From NCBI RefSeq assembly GCF_020991065.1, contig NZ_CP087710.1, positions 4,278,001 to 4,342,000 on the forward strand: DNA of 64,000 bases, in the 5' to 3' direction. Every line of letters starts with the position of its first letter. Within the stretch, counting starts at the first letter, position 1. Origin of the DNA: Nocardioides okcheonensis. Its GTDB lineage: Bacteria > Actinomycetota > Actinomycetes > Propionibacteriales > Nocardioidaceae. The notes under the pieces were generated by a model. The model saw nothing but the letters and a program-made list of their open reading frames with translations. It was not told where the DNA came from and ran no database searches. This document shows positions 36,575 to 45,131 of this stretch, in pieces. The translations under genes were made by a program, and so were the position numbers.

Positions 36575-37431
36575 TCCACGCGGCCACTGCGACCGAGCCC
36601 GAGGTGCTCGCGCCGGGCGAGCTGATCGCCCCCGGCTACGAGGTCGTCGAGCTGCTCTCGCGCGGCTCCGCCCTCGACGTCTACGAGGTGTGGTCGCAGG
36701 AGCGGCTGTGCAGCTGCGTCGCCAAGACGGTCCGCCCGGACCGCGCGGACGTGTCGCGCGTGCGGCACCGGCTGCTGCAGGAGGGCTGGCTGCTCAAGGA
36801 GCTCGCCCACCCGCACCTGGCCCGGGCGTTCGAGACGATCGACGGCGTCCACGCGCCGGTGGTGGTCCTCGAGACCCACGTCGGGATGACCCTGGAGGAG
36901 ATCGTCGACGAGCGGCGCCGCCGGATGCCCGTCACCGACCTCTGCCACCTCGGCCAGCAGCTGGCGTCGGCGCTGCACTACCTGCACGGTCGCGGCTACG
37001 TGCACCTCGACGTACGCCCCGCCAACGTGATGGGCCAGGCCGGCACCGCCACCCTGCTCGACCTCAGCATCGCCCGTCCGCCGGGCCCGGTGCGCCGCGG
37101 GCTCGGGACGCAGGAGTTCCTCTCACCCGAGCAGGCGCGCGGCGGCCCGGTGACGACCGCGGCCGACGCCTGGGGGCTGGGGGTCACCCTCTACGAGGTG
37201 GCCACCGGCACCCGGCCGTTCGCGCCGCAGGACGCGGCCGAGCGGACCGCGTTCGCGCACGGTGAGTTCCTCCAGCTCGCGCGACGCGCGCCGTCGGTCG
37301 GGTCGCTGCGTCCCCGGATGCCTCAGGACCTCGTGGCCCTGCTCGACGCGTGCCTGGCCGAGGACCCGGGCGAGCGGCCGACCCTGCTGGCGCTCCACGA
37401 CGGCTTCGGCGCGGTGCTCGAGCAGCCCTGA
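36571..37431 (+). CDS. Serine/threonine protein kinase-like protein, DLS type
   Basis: 286 residues from GTG 36571, coupled to the ABC exporter. Paralogue of the kinase at 15339. Lys52 is in CVAKTV, the catalytic loop is HLDVRPAN (Arg149 where most kinases have Lys) and the metal motif is DLS at Asp164. The core ends with LLDACLAEDPGERPTLLAL. No transmembrane or PASTA region. The Lys-to-Arg change and DLS motif make normal kinase activity uncertain; ATP binding is likely. Confidence 0.82.
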   Translation: MIHAATATEPEVLAPGELIAPGYEVVELLSRGSALDVYEVWSQERLCSCVAKTVRPDRADVSRVRHRLLQEGWLLKELAHPHLARAFETIDGVHAPVVVLETHVGMTLEEIVDERRRRMPVTDLCHLGQQLASALHYLHGRGYVHLDVRPANVMGQAGTATLLDLSIARPPGPVRRGLGTQEFLSPEQARGGPVTTAADAWGLGVTLYEVATGTRPFAPQDAAERTAFAHGEFLQLARRAPSVGSLRPRMPQDLVALLDACLAEDPGERPTLLALHDGFGAVLEQP

Positions 37432-37449
37432 CCGGGCGGACGGGTCAGG
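37427..37449. terminator. Small hairpin between converging kinase and sigma-factor genes
   Basis: CCTGACC and GGTCAGG are perfect 7-bp arms with a 9-nt loop; both stop codons lie inside the arms. A compact bidirectional terminator is plausible. Confidence 0.4.
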
Positions 37450-37972
37450 CCACGTCGCGTCGCGTGGCGGTGCGGATCGCCCGCAGCGCCGAGCCGAGCC
37501 GGCCGACGACGACCCCGTCGGTGACACCGGTCGTCCGCGCCACCTCGGCGTAGGTCTGGCCGCCGAAGTAGGTGAGCCGCAGCGCGTGGCTCTCCTCGGC
37601 CGGGAGGTCGTCGAGCAGCGGCGAGCCGGTGTGCGGACCCACGGGCACCGCGGACCCGCCGGTGCGCACCTGCGCGACGGCGAGGCGGTGGCCGGTCGCC
37701 ACGATCCACGCGTCCGCAGGACCGTGGCCCGCGGTGTAGTGGGGCGCCGAGCGCCAGACCTCCGCGAAGGTCTGCCGGGCCACGTCGGCCGCGAGGTCCT
37801 CGTCGCCGAGCACGTTGAGCGCGAGACCGAACACGGCGGCGGCGGTGGCGTCGTAGAGGGCGGCGAACGCCTCGACGTCGCCGGACCCGACCCGGCCGAC
37901 GAGCGGCCCGAGGTCGTCGGACGGCTCGTCAGGGACGGCCGCGAGGGGTGGCTTCGTCAGGGTCACCGGCAT
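37445..37972 (-). CDS. Sigma-70 (ECF-type) family protein
   Basis: 175 residues. Region 2 is recognisable (FAALYDATAAAVFGLALNVLGDEDLAADVARQTFAEVWR), and region 4 is weaker (LTYFGGQTYAEVARTTGVTDGVVVGRLGSALRAIR). It resembles SigK-type ECF factors. There is no anti-sigma gene next to it. Since region 4 departs from consensus, promoter recognition may be altered. Confidence 0.82.
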   Translation of the reverse strand: MPVTLTKPPLAAVPDEPSDDLGPLVGRVGSGDVEAFAALYDATAAAVFGLALNVLGDEDLAADVARQTFAEVWRSAPHYTAGHGPADAWIVATGHRLAVAQVRTGGSAVPVGPHTGSPLLDDLPAEESHALRLTYFGGQTYAEVARTTGVTDGVVVGRLGSALRAIRTATRRDVA

Positions 37973-38101
37973 CTCCAGGATTCAGGGGAGGGTGCCGCGG
38001 CGGGGGCCGGGCGGGTCGATGTCGTCGACGCTAGCCAGCGATCGGTCCGCACACACGCGGCGCCCATCCCTCCGGGTGGGAGTCCGGGGGAGCCGGTGGG
38101 C

Positions 38102-38767
38102 TCAGCACTTCTTCTGGTACTTCTTCCTCGCCTTGGCGAGCGACGCCTTCGCCGACCTGAGCTGGGCCCGGGCCGCGGCCGACTGGGCGGGGGTCCGCGC
38201 CTTCTCGACCCGCTTGCGGGCCTGCTTCACCGCGCGGTCGGCGGCGTTGTAGGACTCGATCGCGGCCGCACACCGCCCCACCGCCTGGTAGGTGATGGTG
38301 ACGGTGGGCGAGTAGACCGCGACGGCCCGGGCGTACTCCGCCTCGCAGTTGCCGCTGCCGGCCTTCCACACGAACGGCTGGCCGCCGAGGACGGCCTGGT
38401 GCTGGCCGGCCGGGGCGCTGCGGGCCAGCGGTCCCCACGTGAACTGGTCGTCGAAGGGGGCGGCCAGGACGTCGCTGCCGGCGGCCGGCGCCGTCCCGGG
38501 GAACGTGTAGACGTAGTCGGCGGACGTCGCGGTGAACCCGTCGATGTCGGGGAAGACCGCGAAGACGGTCACGGCGCAGTAGTCGAGGGGGCCGCCCGGG
38601 GTCTGCGCGGCCGAGGCCTTCCAGATGTCCACGGGCGCCGTCACGACCTTCGTCGTCGGCTTCGGCTTGTCGAGCACCGGCGTGGCGGCGCTCGCCGTGC
38701 CGAGCGAGGTCACGCCCAGGCCGGCGGCGAGCAGGAGGGTCAGTCCAGCGGTGAGCGGTCGGTGCAC
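38102..38767 (-). CDS. Secreted protein, function unknown
   Basis: 221 residues from GTG 38767, chosen because AGGAGG lies five bases upstream (ATG 38791 lacks this). Signal peptide: VHRPLTAGLTLLLAAGLGV... cleaved near GTASA-A. The mature domain has two Cys pairs that may form disulfides (LDYCAVTVFAVFPDIDG, GSGNCEAEY, GRCAAAIE, KKC at the end). The C-terminal 60 residues form a Lys/Ala-rich helix. No family recognised. Confidence 0.75.
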   Translation of the reverse strand: MHRPLTAGLTLLLAAGLGVTSLGTASAATPVLDKPKPTTKVVTAPVDIWKASAAQTPGGPLDYCAVTVFAVFPDIDGFTATSADYVYTFPGTAPAAGSDVLAAPFDDQFTWGPLARSAPAGQHQAVLGGQPFVWKAGSGNCEAEYARAVAVYSPTVTITYQAVGRCAAAIESYNAADRAVKQARKRVEKARTPAQSAAARAQLRSAKASLAKARKKYQKKC

Positions 38768-38928
38768 GGGAGCCTCCTGGGTCGGGTGCACCGGACGCTA
38801 GGGCTCGGGGCGCGCTGCGCTCATCGCCAAATGCTGGGAAGTCGGGGGCGTGAGCCGGGGCGATCGGGCTCCGATCGCGGTCGCCGAGGTCTATCGTCGG
38901 AGCAGGGATCGAGACCTGAGGGGGAGCC

Positions 38929-39300
38929 ATGCCCAGTCTTCGTCGGTCGACCCGCGTCGGCGGGATCGAGCCGCTCGTCATCGACGACGTCGGGGTCCAC
39001 ACCCGTGACGACTACCAGTCCGGCGACCCCTACAAGGTCGTCGTCTACTTCAACCGCGAGGTCGACGACTTCGAGGACCGGGTCTTCCGTCAGGAGTTCC
39101 GCGACACGGGCTTCAGCCTGCAGCAGGACCACCTGCAGCTCTCGGGCGAGTTCGACCGCATCGACCCGCGGTCGGTCCGCTCCTTCCTCGACGACTTCAA
39201 CGCCCGCGTCGCCCGGCTCCGCGAGGAGGCGGCCGCGTCCCACGAGCGGCTGCGCGAGAAGAGCGACAAGCTCAAGCGCGAGCTCTCCCAGGGTCGATAG
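38929..39300 (+). CDS. Hypothetical protein with C-terminal coiled coil
   Basis: 123 residues with GAGGGGGAG before the ATG. Residues 25-60 look like mixed alpha/beta (DPYKVVVYFNREVDDFEDRVF); residues 80-120 are a charged helix (RVARLREEAAASHERLREKSDKLKRELS). No known family. Its last 29 bp overlap the end of the converging gene. Confidence 0.65.
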   Translation: MPSLRRSTRVGGIEPLVIDDVGVHTRDDYQSGDPYKVVVYFNREVDDFEDRVFRQEFRDTGFSLQQDHLQLSGEFDRIDPRSVRSFLDDFNARVARLREEAAASHERLREKSDKLKRELSQGR

Positions 39301-39508
39301 GGGAGGGGCGCACCAGCGCGGCCGGCACCCACGCCTGGACCAGCTGCACCTCCGCGCCCCGGCCGGTGGAGTACGACTCGGCGCGCACCACCCACGCCTC
39401 CCACCCGCGCCGGTCGCTGTGCCGCCACGCGAGCAGCACCCCGGGCGCGGCGCCCCGCCACGTGCCGGTCAGGTCGACCCACACGTGGAAGGGCGGGGTG
39501 CGCGGCAT
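39272..39508 (-). CDS. Small hypothetical protein
   Basis: 78 residues, Trp-rich (HVWVDLTGTWRG, LLAWRHSDRRGWEAWVV), with balanced composition and codon use like real genes of this genome. Converges on and overlaps the preceding gene by 29 bp. No function recognised. Confidence 0.5.
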   Translation of the reverse strand: MPRTPPFHVWVDLTGTWRGAAPGVLLAWRHSDRRGWEAWVVRAESYSTGRGAEVQLVQAWVPAALVRPSPIDPGRARA

Positions 39509-39651
39509 CCGCCGAGTCTAGAACGTGTGTTCGATTCGTGGTGAGGGAGTGGGTCGCGTGGTCCGCAGCAGAGGATGCGCGTGCCCGACTGCACGACGCC
39601 TCGCGGTCCGGGCGCCGGGCCGAGGACGATGGCGCGTGCTGGGTGGTCGGC

Positions 39652-41022
39652 CTACGTCCGCCGATGGAAGGTGACCTGGTTGTCGGCGTGGACGGTCTTG
39701 GCGTAGCGCGGGTCGTGGGCGAGGCGGTGGTGGCGTGGGCAGAGGAGCCGACCGTTGGCGAGGTCGGTGGTGCCGCCGTTGGACCACGGGTCGTCGTGGT
39801 GGGCGTGACACCCGGACGCGGTGGTCTCGCACCCGCGCGCGGTGTAGCCGTGGTCGCGCAGTCCGAGGGCGATCCGCTGGGCCTTGGTGAAGAGCCGCCG
39901 GGTGCGGCCGAGGTCGAGGACCCGGCCCTCGCCGTCGAGGACGGCGGGGATGATCCCGGCCTCGCAGGCCAGGCGCCGCGCCATCGCCGCGGACATGCGG
40001 GTGCCGTCGTCGAGGAGTGCGGTGGCGTGCTCGCCGAGGAGCTGCTCGAGGGTCATGGTGATGACGATGGTGGCGTTGACGCCGGCGGTCTGCGGGGTGG
40101 CGTCTTCGGGGTAGCGCTCGATGTACTCGATGAACGCCTCGCCCATCCTCCGGTGCAGCGGCTTCCAGTTGCCGTGCTCGTCGCGGAGCTCGTCGTCTGT
40201 GTGCCGGGCTGGGTTCGCGAGGGCCTGGAGGTGGCGCTTGAACATCGCGCCGGCGTGGGAGGGGATGGTGAACCGGCCGTGGCAGCGGCCGTGGCCGTCG
40301 TCGGTGAGGGTGAGCTCGATGCCGGCGTCGGCGCGTGCCTCCTCGGCCGCGAGGGTCGCGGCTTCCTGGGCTTCGCCGAGCTCGGGTGCGACGACGTCGA
40401 GGATCCGCCTGCCGAGGCGGCGTAGGGCCTTGGCGTCGTGCTCGCTCGCGGCTTTGAGCAGGTGGTCGCGTGCCTGGGTGCGGGCGGACGGGTCGATGAT
40501 CCGCGTGGAGCCGTCGGTGCAGCGCACGGAGGTGGGGATGGCGTCGACGGCGGCGACGATGACCCGCGCCTGCTCGATGCGGATCCGACCGTCGGCGAGC
40601 GCTTGTCCGGTGGGGGCGTGGAGGTCGTCCTCGAATGCGCGGCCGAGCCGGGTAAGGCGTGCGGCTTCGGCGTGGGTGTGGCGGCTGCGGCCGGCCCACC
40701 ACTGGTGGGTGTGTCGTGCACCGGTGGTGTCCCCGAGCCGTCGTTGGTCGGCCTCGGCTGCTGCGCGGCACACTTGCCGGGTCAGGCTGCTCGACGCGCT
40801 GGTCAGCTCGTCCAGCACCCGCACGACGTCCGCGTCCCCGAGCCCGGTCAGCGAGAGCCCGCCCACCTCGGTCAGGGTGGCGTGGACCCGCGCGAGCACC
40901 GCGGCCACCAGCGGCGACGCCGCGGGTTCGGTGCCCGGGGCACGCCACTCAACGACACGCCCGCCCTCATGCCCGCCCTCGGGCCCGCTCTCGTGGGGTT
41001 CCTCGACTGGTAGAGCACTCAC
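39652..41022 (-). CDS. DUF222/HNH endonuclease domain protein
   Basis: 456 residues. The N-terminal helical DUF222 region (ARVHATLTEVGGLSLTGLGDADVVRVLDEL...) is followed by a C-terminal HNH nuclease: CETTASGCHAHHDD, TDLANGRLLCPRHHRLAHD. This family is multicopy in Nocardioides and related genera and is sometimes linked with mobile introns or inteins, but its cellular role is not established. Single gene. Confidence 0.9.
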   Translation of the reverse strand: MSALPVEEPHESGPEGGHEGGRVVEWRAPGTEPAASPLVAAVLARVHATLTEVGGLSLTGLGDADVVRVLDELTSASSSLTRQVCRAAAEADQRRLGDTTGARHTHQWWAGRSRHTHAEAARLTRLGRAFEDDLHAPTGQALADGRIRIEQARVIVAAVDAIPTSVRCTDGSTRIIDPSARTQARDHLLKAASEHDAKALRRLGRRILDVVAPELGEAQEAATLAAEEARADAGIELTLTDDGHGRCHGRFTIPSHAGAMFKRHLQALANPARHTDDELRDEHGNWKPLHRRMGEAFIEYIERYPEDATPQTAGVNATIVITMTLEQLLGEHATALLDDGTRMSAAMARRLACEAGIIPAVLDGEGRVLDLGRTRRLFTKAQRIALGLRDHGYTARGCETTASGCHAHHDDPWSNGGTTDLANGRLLCPRHHRLAHDPRYAKTVHADNQVTFHRRT

Positions 41023-41683
41023 AGCACTGCCCCTCCCGCACCCTCGGTTGGGCGCGTCGACAACTACGGTCGTGGGTCAATGTCGTCAGGTGCGTACAGC
41101 CAGATACTGGCCTCAAGGAAGGACCCGAGCTCGCTCGCTCGAACACCACAGACGCTACGGCAAGCCACCGACAACGGGCCTCGCGTCGTCCCCAGGACGG
41201 CAGGGGCAAGCGGGCGGTCAGTGAAGGGCATGCTCTGAGGACCTGCCCAGCGTCGTGGGTGACGCAGCATTCGCGGCGTAATGCCGTACTTGGATCGCTC
41301 GTACTCGACGTCGGTCGCGATGCCCCTTGTTGGTCGCACTCATTCAAGCAGCTTGGGCGACTTAGCGGGCGTGTCCGACCCGCGGCGGAGTGAGGCGTGT
41401 CAGCAAGTGAGAGAGCGGTGATCGACGGGCAGCGCCAAAGTTAGCCGGGCTATTGCCGCATAAGGCGGCGCAGTTCTTGTCTAGTCACCGGGCGCGTCGC
41501 GCCTGCCGTCGTGTCCAAGAGGTGTCCGCGAGCCCTCGTGTTGGCGAGTCCGGGCCGCCACGAGAGGGCTATTCACGCAGGATTGCAGAGCGGGGTCCAT
41601 GCGCAGATGCTCGTAGGGCCCCGCGTTCCCCAATGCTGCGGCGGAGGGCGCGACCCAAAATCCGGCGTTGCGCCAGCCCAGCT
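41023..41683. other. 660-bp intergenic stretch without a convincing gene
   Basis: Noticeably less GC-rich than the surrounding chromosome, with several short open frames on both strands, none with a ribosome site, normal codon use or recognisable sequence. It may hold decayed DNA at the edge of an acquired region together with the DUF262 gene that follows. Confidence 0.5.
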
Positions 41684-43408
41684 CTACGCCATCAGGTCGT
41701 TCGCACGGGCCGTCAATAGAGCTGCGCGCGCCTGCAAGAAGGCAGGGAAGTCGTCGTCAAAGAGCTCCTCCTCAGGGCACACTGCATGCGCAAGAATCTC
41801 TGCGACCTTGTCCGTGGGCATTTTCGCCTTGTAGACGCTCGGCGCCACTCCGCCGAGCACCTTGTTATCGGCGGCCGAGATCAACGCGAAGTTGGCGAGG
41901 ACGCTCACCGACCCGGTGTCCGCACCGCTCTTCGCTAGGAACGCCTGCGGCATGAGGTGGTGGAACTCGGACCGGTTGTACGCGGAGAGGACAGGGGCTA
42001 GGGAGACCGACGACCCGGACACGAAGCTGAGTGGACCTGCATTCACTAGCAGCAGCACGAAGGTCTTGCTGTCGACTGCGGCGACCGAGAACTTCTTCTC
42101 AAAGAAGAAGTCCGCTTCCAGGTTGACCGTAACGTCCCCCAGCGCTGAGGGCTTACCTTCCTTGAGCTTGACGATCTCCTCGATGTCGCGCTTGAGGTTC
42201 CGGAGGACGCCCGCGCTGAATCTGCGGGAGAAGAACGATCGCCACAGCCACCGGAGGATGACCACCCGCTGGTCCTCGGACAGCTTGATGGACTTGCCGT
42301 CTTTGTGGGCGAAGAACACGGTCAGCGGGACGAGCACCGCGGGGTAGGGCAAGTTGCTAAGTTTTTCGACCTTCAATTGCGCCCGCACAAAGTCGATTGC
42401 GCCTTGGATCCCGTTCTCGATTTCGTCGAATCGGTCACGCACCTCGGTGCCGCTCATGCTCATGAGGGTGTTAGGTGCCGCGTCCTTGGCGACCACCGCC
42501 GCGCAACAGCGCAGGAGCAGGTTGGAGTCGTCGCCTACGTCGCCGAACCCGAAGGGAGCGAGGATAGCGGCCAAGTCAGCGAAACGTCCTTGGAGGTCGA
42601 ACTCGTCGCTCCATGTCCAAGCTGACAAGAGTTGCAGGACGTCGAGCTCGACTCCCAGGCGGTTGACGCGCTCGAAGACGATCGCGACCTTGCCGCGGTT
42701 ATCGGTGACGATGTCCTGGGTCGGGATCTTGGCCTCTTTGAAAATCGCCTGAACGGAGTCGATGGCTTCTGCCTCTTCGTCCGTGAAGCCCGTCGTCGCC
42801 TTCCGATACGCCGTTGTGTCGAAGAACGTATTGATCGGGAAGTGACGCGCCGGGTCGACGTCCTCGTCTTCGAGCGCTAGAAACTGGCTCTCTTGAAGGT
42901 CCTCCTCAGCCTTCAGGTCGAAGTAGATGCGTGGCCAGGTCTCATCGCCCTCGGGCTCCAACTCGGTCTGGAACGTCCCGAAGATCGAGGTGAGCCGCTG
43001 CTGACCGTCAAGGACGTAGCTGATCGGGAAGTCGGCCGTGGGGTCGGGGAGCGTGAACGGACCGAGACGGCGCTCAGACTTGAGCTGTTCCTTGGTCTGC
43101 CAGAGAATCGCGGACCCGAATGGGTAGCCCTTGTAGATGGAGTCCATGAGGAAGGCGATCCGGTCGTAATCCCAAACAAACCCCCGCTGGAACGCCGGAA
43201 CCCTGATCTGGCCCTGCTGGACCTGCTCGATCAGGGATCGAATGGAGACCTCGCCCACCTGCACTCCTAGCTTTGGGACTTGGACCTCGGACGCTACACG
43301 AGGCATTCCCCTAGTAGGCGCCTTCGAAGCATCGTCAACCGAATCGGGCTCCACGCGCGGTTGGGGTCGGTTCGCGCGCTTCGGCTCCCCCGAGCTTCCG
43401 TAGCCCAT
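41684..43408 (-). CDS. DUF262 (GmrSD-like) protein, probable restriction/defence nuclease
   Basis: 574 residues from ATG 43408 (ATG 43306 possible; the open frame extends to 43543 but would overlap the next gene). The ParB-like DUF262 core has RVPAFQRGFVWD, IYKGYPFGSAILWQ and the hallmark VLDGQQRLTS (DGQQR at about 134). The C-terminal part carries EFHHLMPQAFLA, an HHxxP motif like the His-Me nuclease of DUF1524. DUF262 plus DUF1524 is the layout of GmrSD-type modification-dependent restriction enzymes. Codon use is less GC-biased than in neighbours, suggesting transfer. Confidence 0.8.
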   Translation of the reverse strand: MGYGSSGEPKRANRPQPRVEPDSVDDASKAPTRGMPRVASEVQVPKLGVQVGEVSIRSLIEQVQQGQIRVPAFQRGFVWDYDRIAFLMDSIYKGYPFGSAILWQTKEQLKSERRLGPFTLPDPTADFPISYVLDGQQRLTSIFGTFQTELEPEGDETWPRIYFDLKAEEDLQESQFLALEDEDVDPARHFPINTFFDTTAYRKATTGFTDEEAEAIDSVQAIFKEAKIPTQDIVTDNRGKVAIVFERVNRLGVELDVLQLLSAWTWSDEFDLQGRFADLAAILAPFGFGDVGDDSNLLLRCCAAVVAKDAAPNTLMSMSGTEVRDRFDEIENGIQGAIDFVRAQLKVEKLSNLPYPAVLVPLTVFFAHKDGKSIKLSEDQRVVILRWLWRSFFSRRFSAGVLRNLKRDIEEIVKLKEGKPSALGDVTVNLEADFFFEKKFSVAAVDSKTFVLLLVNAGPLSFVSGSSVSLAPVLSAYNRSEFHHLMPQAFLAKSGADTGSVSVLANFALISAADNKVLGGVAPSVYKAKMPTDKVAEILAHAVCPEEELFDDDFPAFLQARAALLTARANDLMA

Positions 43409-43440
43409 TCTGGGCGCTGTGTGGAACCTCGAGCGACCAG

Positions 43441-44312
43441 TTAGGCGGGCGGGAGGGCGGGGGCCAGGGCACGCAGCACAGCGTCGACGTCGGTCTCGGA
43501 TGTTGCGTGGGCCATCAGTCGCGGGTAGAGCTTCTTCGGCCACAGGACGTCCACTCCACGGGTGGTGAAGGCTCCGCCGATCAGTGGCCAGTCGGCTTCG
43601 ATGAAGCAGAGGACGCCAGTGACGGGGACGTCGGTCCCCACGATGGAGCGGACGACGTCGACCTGCTTGAGGACGCCGTCGACGAGCTTCGTGCGATCAC
43701 GTCCGCCGACCAGCAGCTTCTCCGTGCGCGGGCGGAGGATGCCGCCCTCGACCCTGAGCGTGGGGCGACCGGCGTAGCGCTTGGGGTCGATGACGAAGAC
43801 GCCGGACGGGGTGACGGCGATGTGGTCGATGTTCGCCCGAGTGCCCGGCATGCGGCGGTCGTGGAGGACGCCGAGCGTGTCGCCCGCCAGCTCGTTGAGC
43901 TTCTGACCGAGCCGTTCCTCGCTGATCGCGCCGGTGTCCCACGCCTTCGTCGACTGCGGTTCGTCCGTGACGGCGAGGATCAGGCCGCCCAGCTTCGGGT
44001 GCTTCTCGCGGATGCGCGTCTCGCGTGCGGCTTGGCGGCGCTCGTACTCGCGGCGGGCGGAAGCGCCGGGGGTGCCGGGGTCGATGGGGTCGGGGTCTCG
44101 TGACGGGCGCAGAGCGCCCTCCTCGACCAGCGGGTGCGCGGGGAGTCCTGGAGCGGCGGTTGGGCGCCAGCGGGGGAGCAGTCGAGGCAGCGGACGGTCT
44201 TCGTCGTCCGTTCGTAGATCGCCTCGACCCGGGCGGCCAGCTCCGCGTCACAGACCCGGCAGGTGCCGGCGTACCGGGGTCTCATGCGCTTGTCGTCGAC
44301 GGCTTCGGGCAC
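43441..44312 (-). pseudogene. Nuclease-related-domain (NERD) protein, disrupted by a short palindromic repeat
   Basis: The N-terminus (RYAGTCRVCDAELAARVEAIYERTTKTVRCLDC) has a four-Cys zinc finger in one frame. The rest (ASARREYERRQAARETRIREKHP, SEERLGQKLNELAG, RANIDHIAVTPSGVFVIDPKRYAG and onward) continues in a second frame to the stop at 43441. At the junction lies a 40-bp element (44093-44132) that also occurs intact outside the gene at 44370-44409. Insertion of this element explains the frame change. The NERD core is intact, so a shorter protein cannot be fully excluded, but no start codon with a ribosome site is seen for it. Confidence 0.75.
44093..44132. repeat. 40-bp palindromic repeat, copy inside the NERD gene
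   Basis: Identical over 40 bp to 44370-44409. It begins GGGTCTCGTGACGGGC and ends CCTCCTCGACCAGCG, with a central hairpin GGGCG-CAGAG-CGCCC and outer GGTC/GACC ends. Shape and spread fit the short REP-like elements of Nocardioides-type genomes. Confidence 0.8.
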
Positions 44313-44369
44313 GCGGAGACCCTAGGACGGAACGGGTCGGGCAGGTGGGGGTTCGCGTTGATCGGTGCT

Positions 44370-44409
44370 GGGTCTCGTGACGGGCGCAGAGCGCCCTCCT
44401 CGACCAGCG
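44370..44409. repeat. 40-bp palindromic repeat, intergenic copy
   Basis: Second perfect copy of the 40-bp element, upstream of the NERD gene and 28 bp from attL of the integrated element. Same orientation as the copy in the gene. Confidence 0.8.
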
Positions 44410-44437
44410 ATGGTGTGAGAGCGCCATGAGGTATGTA

Positions 44438-44463
44438 GGGAGTGGGTCGGCCTGTAGGCCGGG
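44438..44463. repeat. attL: 26-bp copy of the rnpB 3' end
   Basis: Reads GGGAGTGGGTCGGCC then TGTAGGCCGGG; identical to 58314-58339 and different on both sides immediately outside. It is the remnant of the RNase P RNA 3' end left on the far side of the insertion. Confidence 0.93.
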
Positions 44464-44487
44464 AACGGGCCCCGCCTGAGGGCTATT

Positions 44488-44588
44488 GGTGACTGTCGGT
44501 GGCTACGAGCCGCTGACCTGCGGAAACGTCCCGGCGACTAGTTGTCGTCGGTGACTGTCGGTGGTTGTCCTGCGGACTCTCTGCGGAC
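44488..44588. promoter_or_regulatory. Repeated motifs inside attL, possible integrase/excisionase arm sites
   Basis: GGTGACTGTCGGTGG occurs at 44488-44502 and 44550-44564. TGACCTGCGGAAAC at 44514-44527 is the inverse of a 14-mer found at 53700-53713 and 58289-58302. TGCGGACTCTCTGCGGAC at 44571-44588 matches 16 of 18 bases at 58251-58268 next to attR. Such paired motifs close to both ends are what arm-type recombinase sites look like. Assignment is inference. Confidence 0.5.
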
Positions 44589-44675
44589 TGCCGACCCCAC
44601 AAACTAGAGCGGCCCCGGTCGGTGCGCGAACACCGGCCAGGGCCTCAGGCACCACAGCACTAGGAGCTGAGCACC

Positions 44676-45056
44676 ATGACCACATCTTCGCCCATCCCGA
44701 GCGCCCCTGCGTCCGTAACTTCACGGATGTCCGACGTCGTTACCATCGCCGAGGCGGCCGCGCTGCTGCGCTGCAAGCCGTGGGACGTCTACGCCAAGAT
44801 GCTCGACGGCACGCTCGCGGCCGAGCCGTCGTGTGTCTGCGAGCGCGGGCCCTGGCTGATCCGACGCGCCGAACTGGGCGCCGCGGCCAGGGACATCGTG
44901 ACCATCGCTGAGGCGGCCGCTCTGCTCGACCGCGAGCCGTGGGACGTCCACGAGCTGGTGCGCTGCGGCGATCTGGCAGCCTCTCGGCCCCTCGAGGGAG
45001 TCGGAGCCTGGCTAGTCCACCGCGACGCTCTGGCGGGGCTTCCTGCTGCTTCCTGA
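44676..45056 (+). CDS. Tandem helix-turn-helix protein, excisionase-like
   Basis: 126 residues with AGGAGCTGAGCACC before the ATG. It contains an internal duplication: VVTIAEAAALLRCKPWDVYAKM... and IVTIAEAAALLDREPWDVHELV..., each a MerR/excisionase-type HTH with a trailing wing ending WLIRRAEL or WLVHRDAL. It is the first gene inside attL, facing inward. A role as recombination directionality factor or regulator is plausible. Confidence 0.7.
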   Translation: MTTSSPIPSAPASVTSRMSDVVTIAEAAALLRCKPWDVYAKMLDGTLAAEPSCVCERGPWLIRRAELGAAARDIVTIAEAAALLDREPWDVHELVRCGDLAASRPLEGVGAWLVHRDALAGLPAAS

Positions 45057-45078
45057 CGCATCCTGCTGCAGGATCTCG

Positions 45079-45112
45079 AACCGCCCCGGCGCCCGTCGCG
45101 CCCGGGGCGGTT
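45079..45112 (+). terminator. Stem-loop terminator after the tandem-HTH gene
   Basis: AACCGCCCCGG and CCGGGGCGGTT are perfect 11-bp arms with a 12-nt loop, followed by CTGTGCTC. It lies 22 bp after the stop codon. Confidence 0.7.
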
Positions 45113-45131
45113 CTGTGCTCTCGTCGGCCGC

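Noticed and set aside
40121..41224. Plus-strand open frame of 367 codons opposite the HNH gene
   Set aside because: Shadow of the DUF222/HNH gene; Ser/Arg/Ala-rich without domains.
41064..41347. Minus-strand open frames of 91 and 126 codons upstream of the HNH gene
   Set aside because: No ribosome site, odd codon use, and they overlap each other; the region looks non-coding or decayed.
41453..41955. Plus-strand small open frames at the end of the DUF262 gene
   Set aside because: Overlap the certain DUF262 coding end on the opposite strand and show no protein-like sequence.
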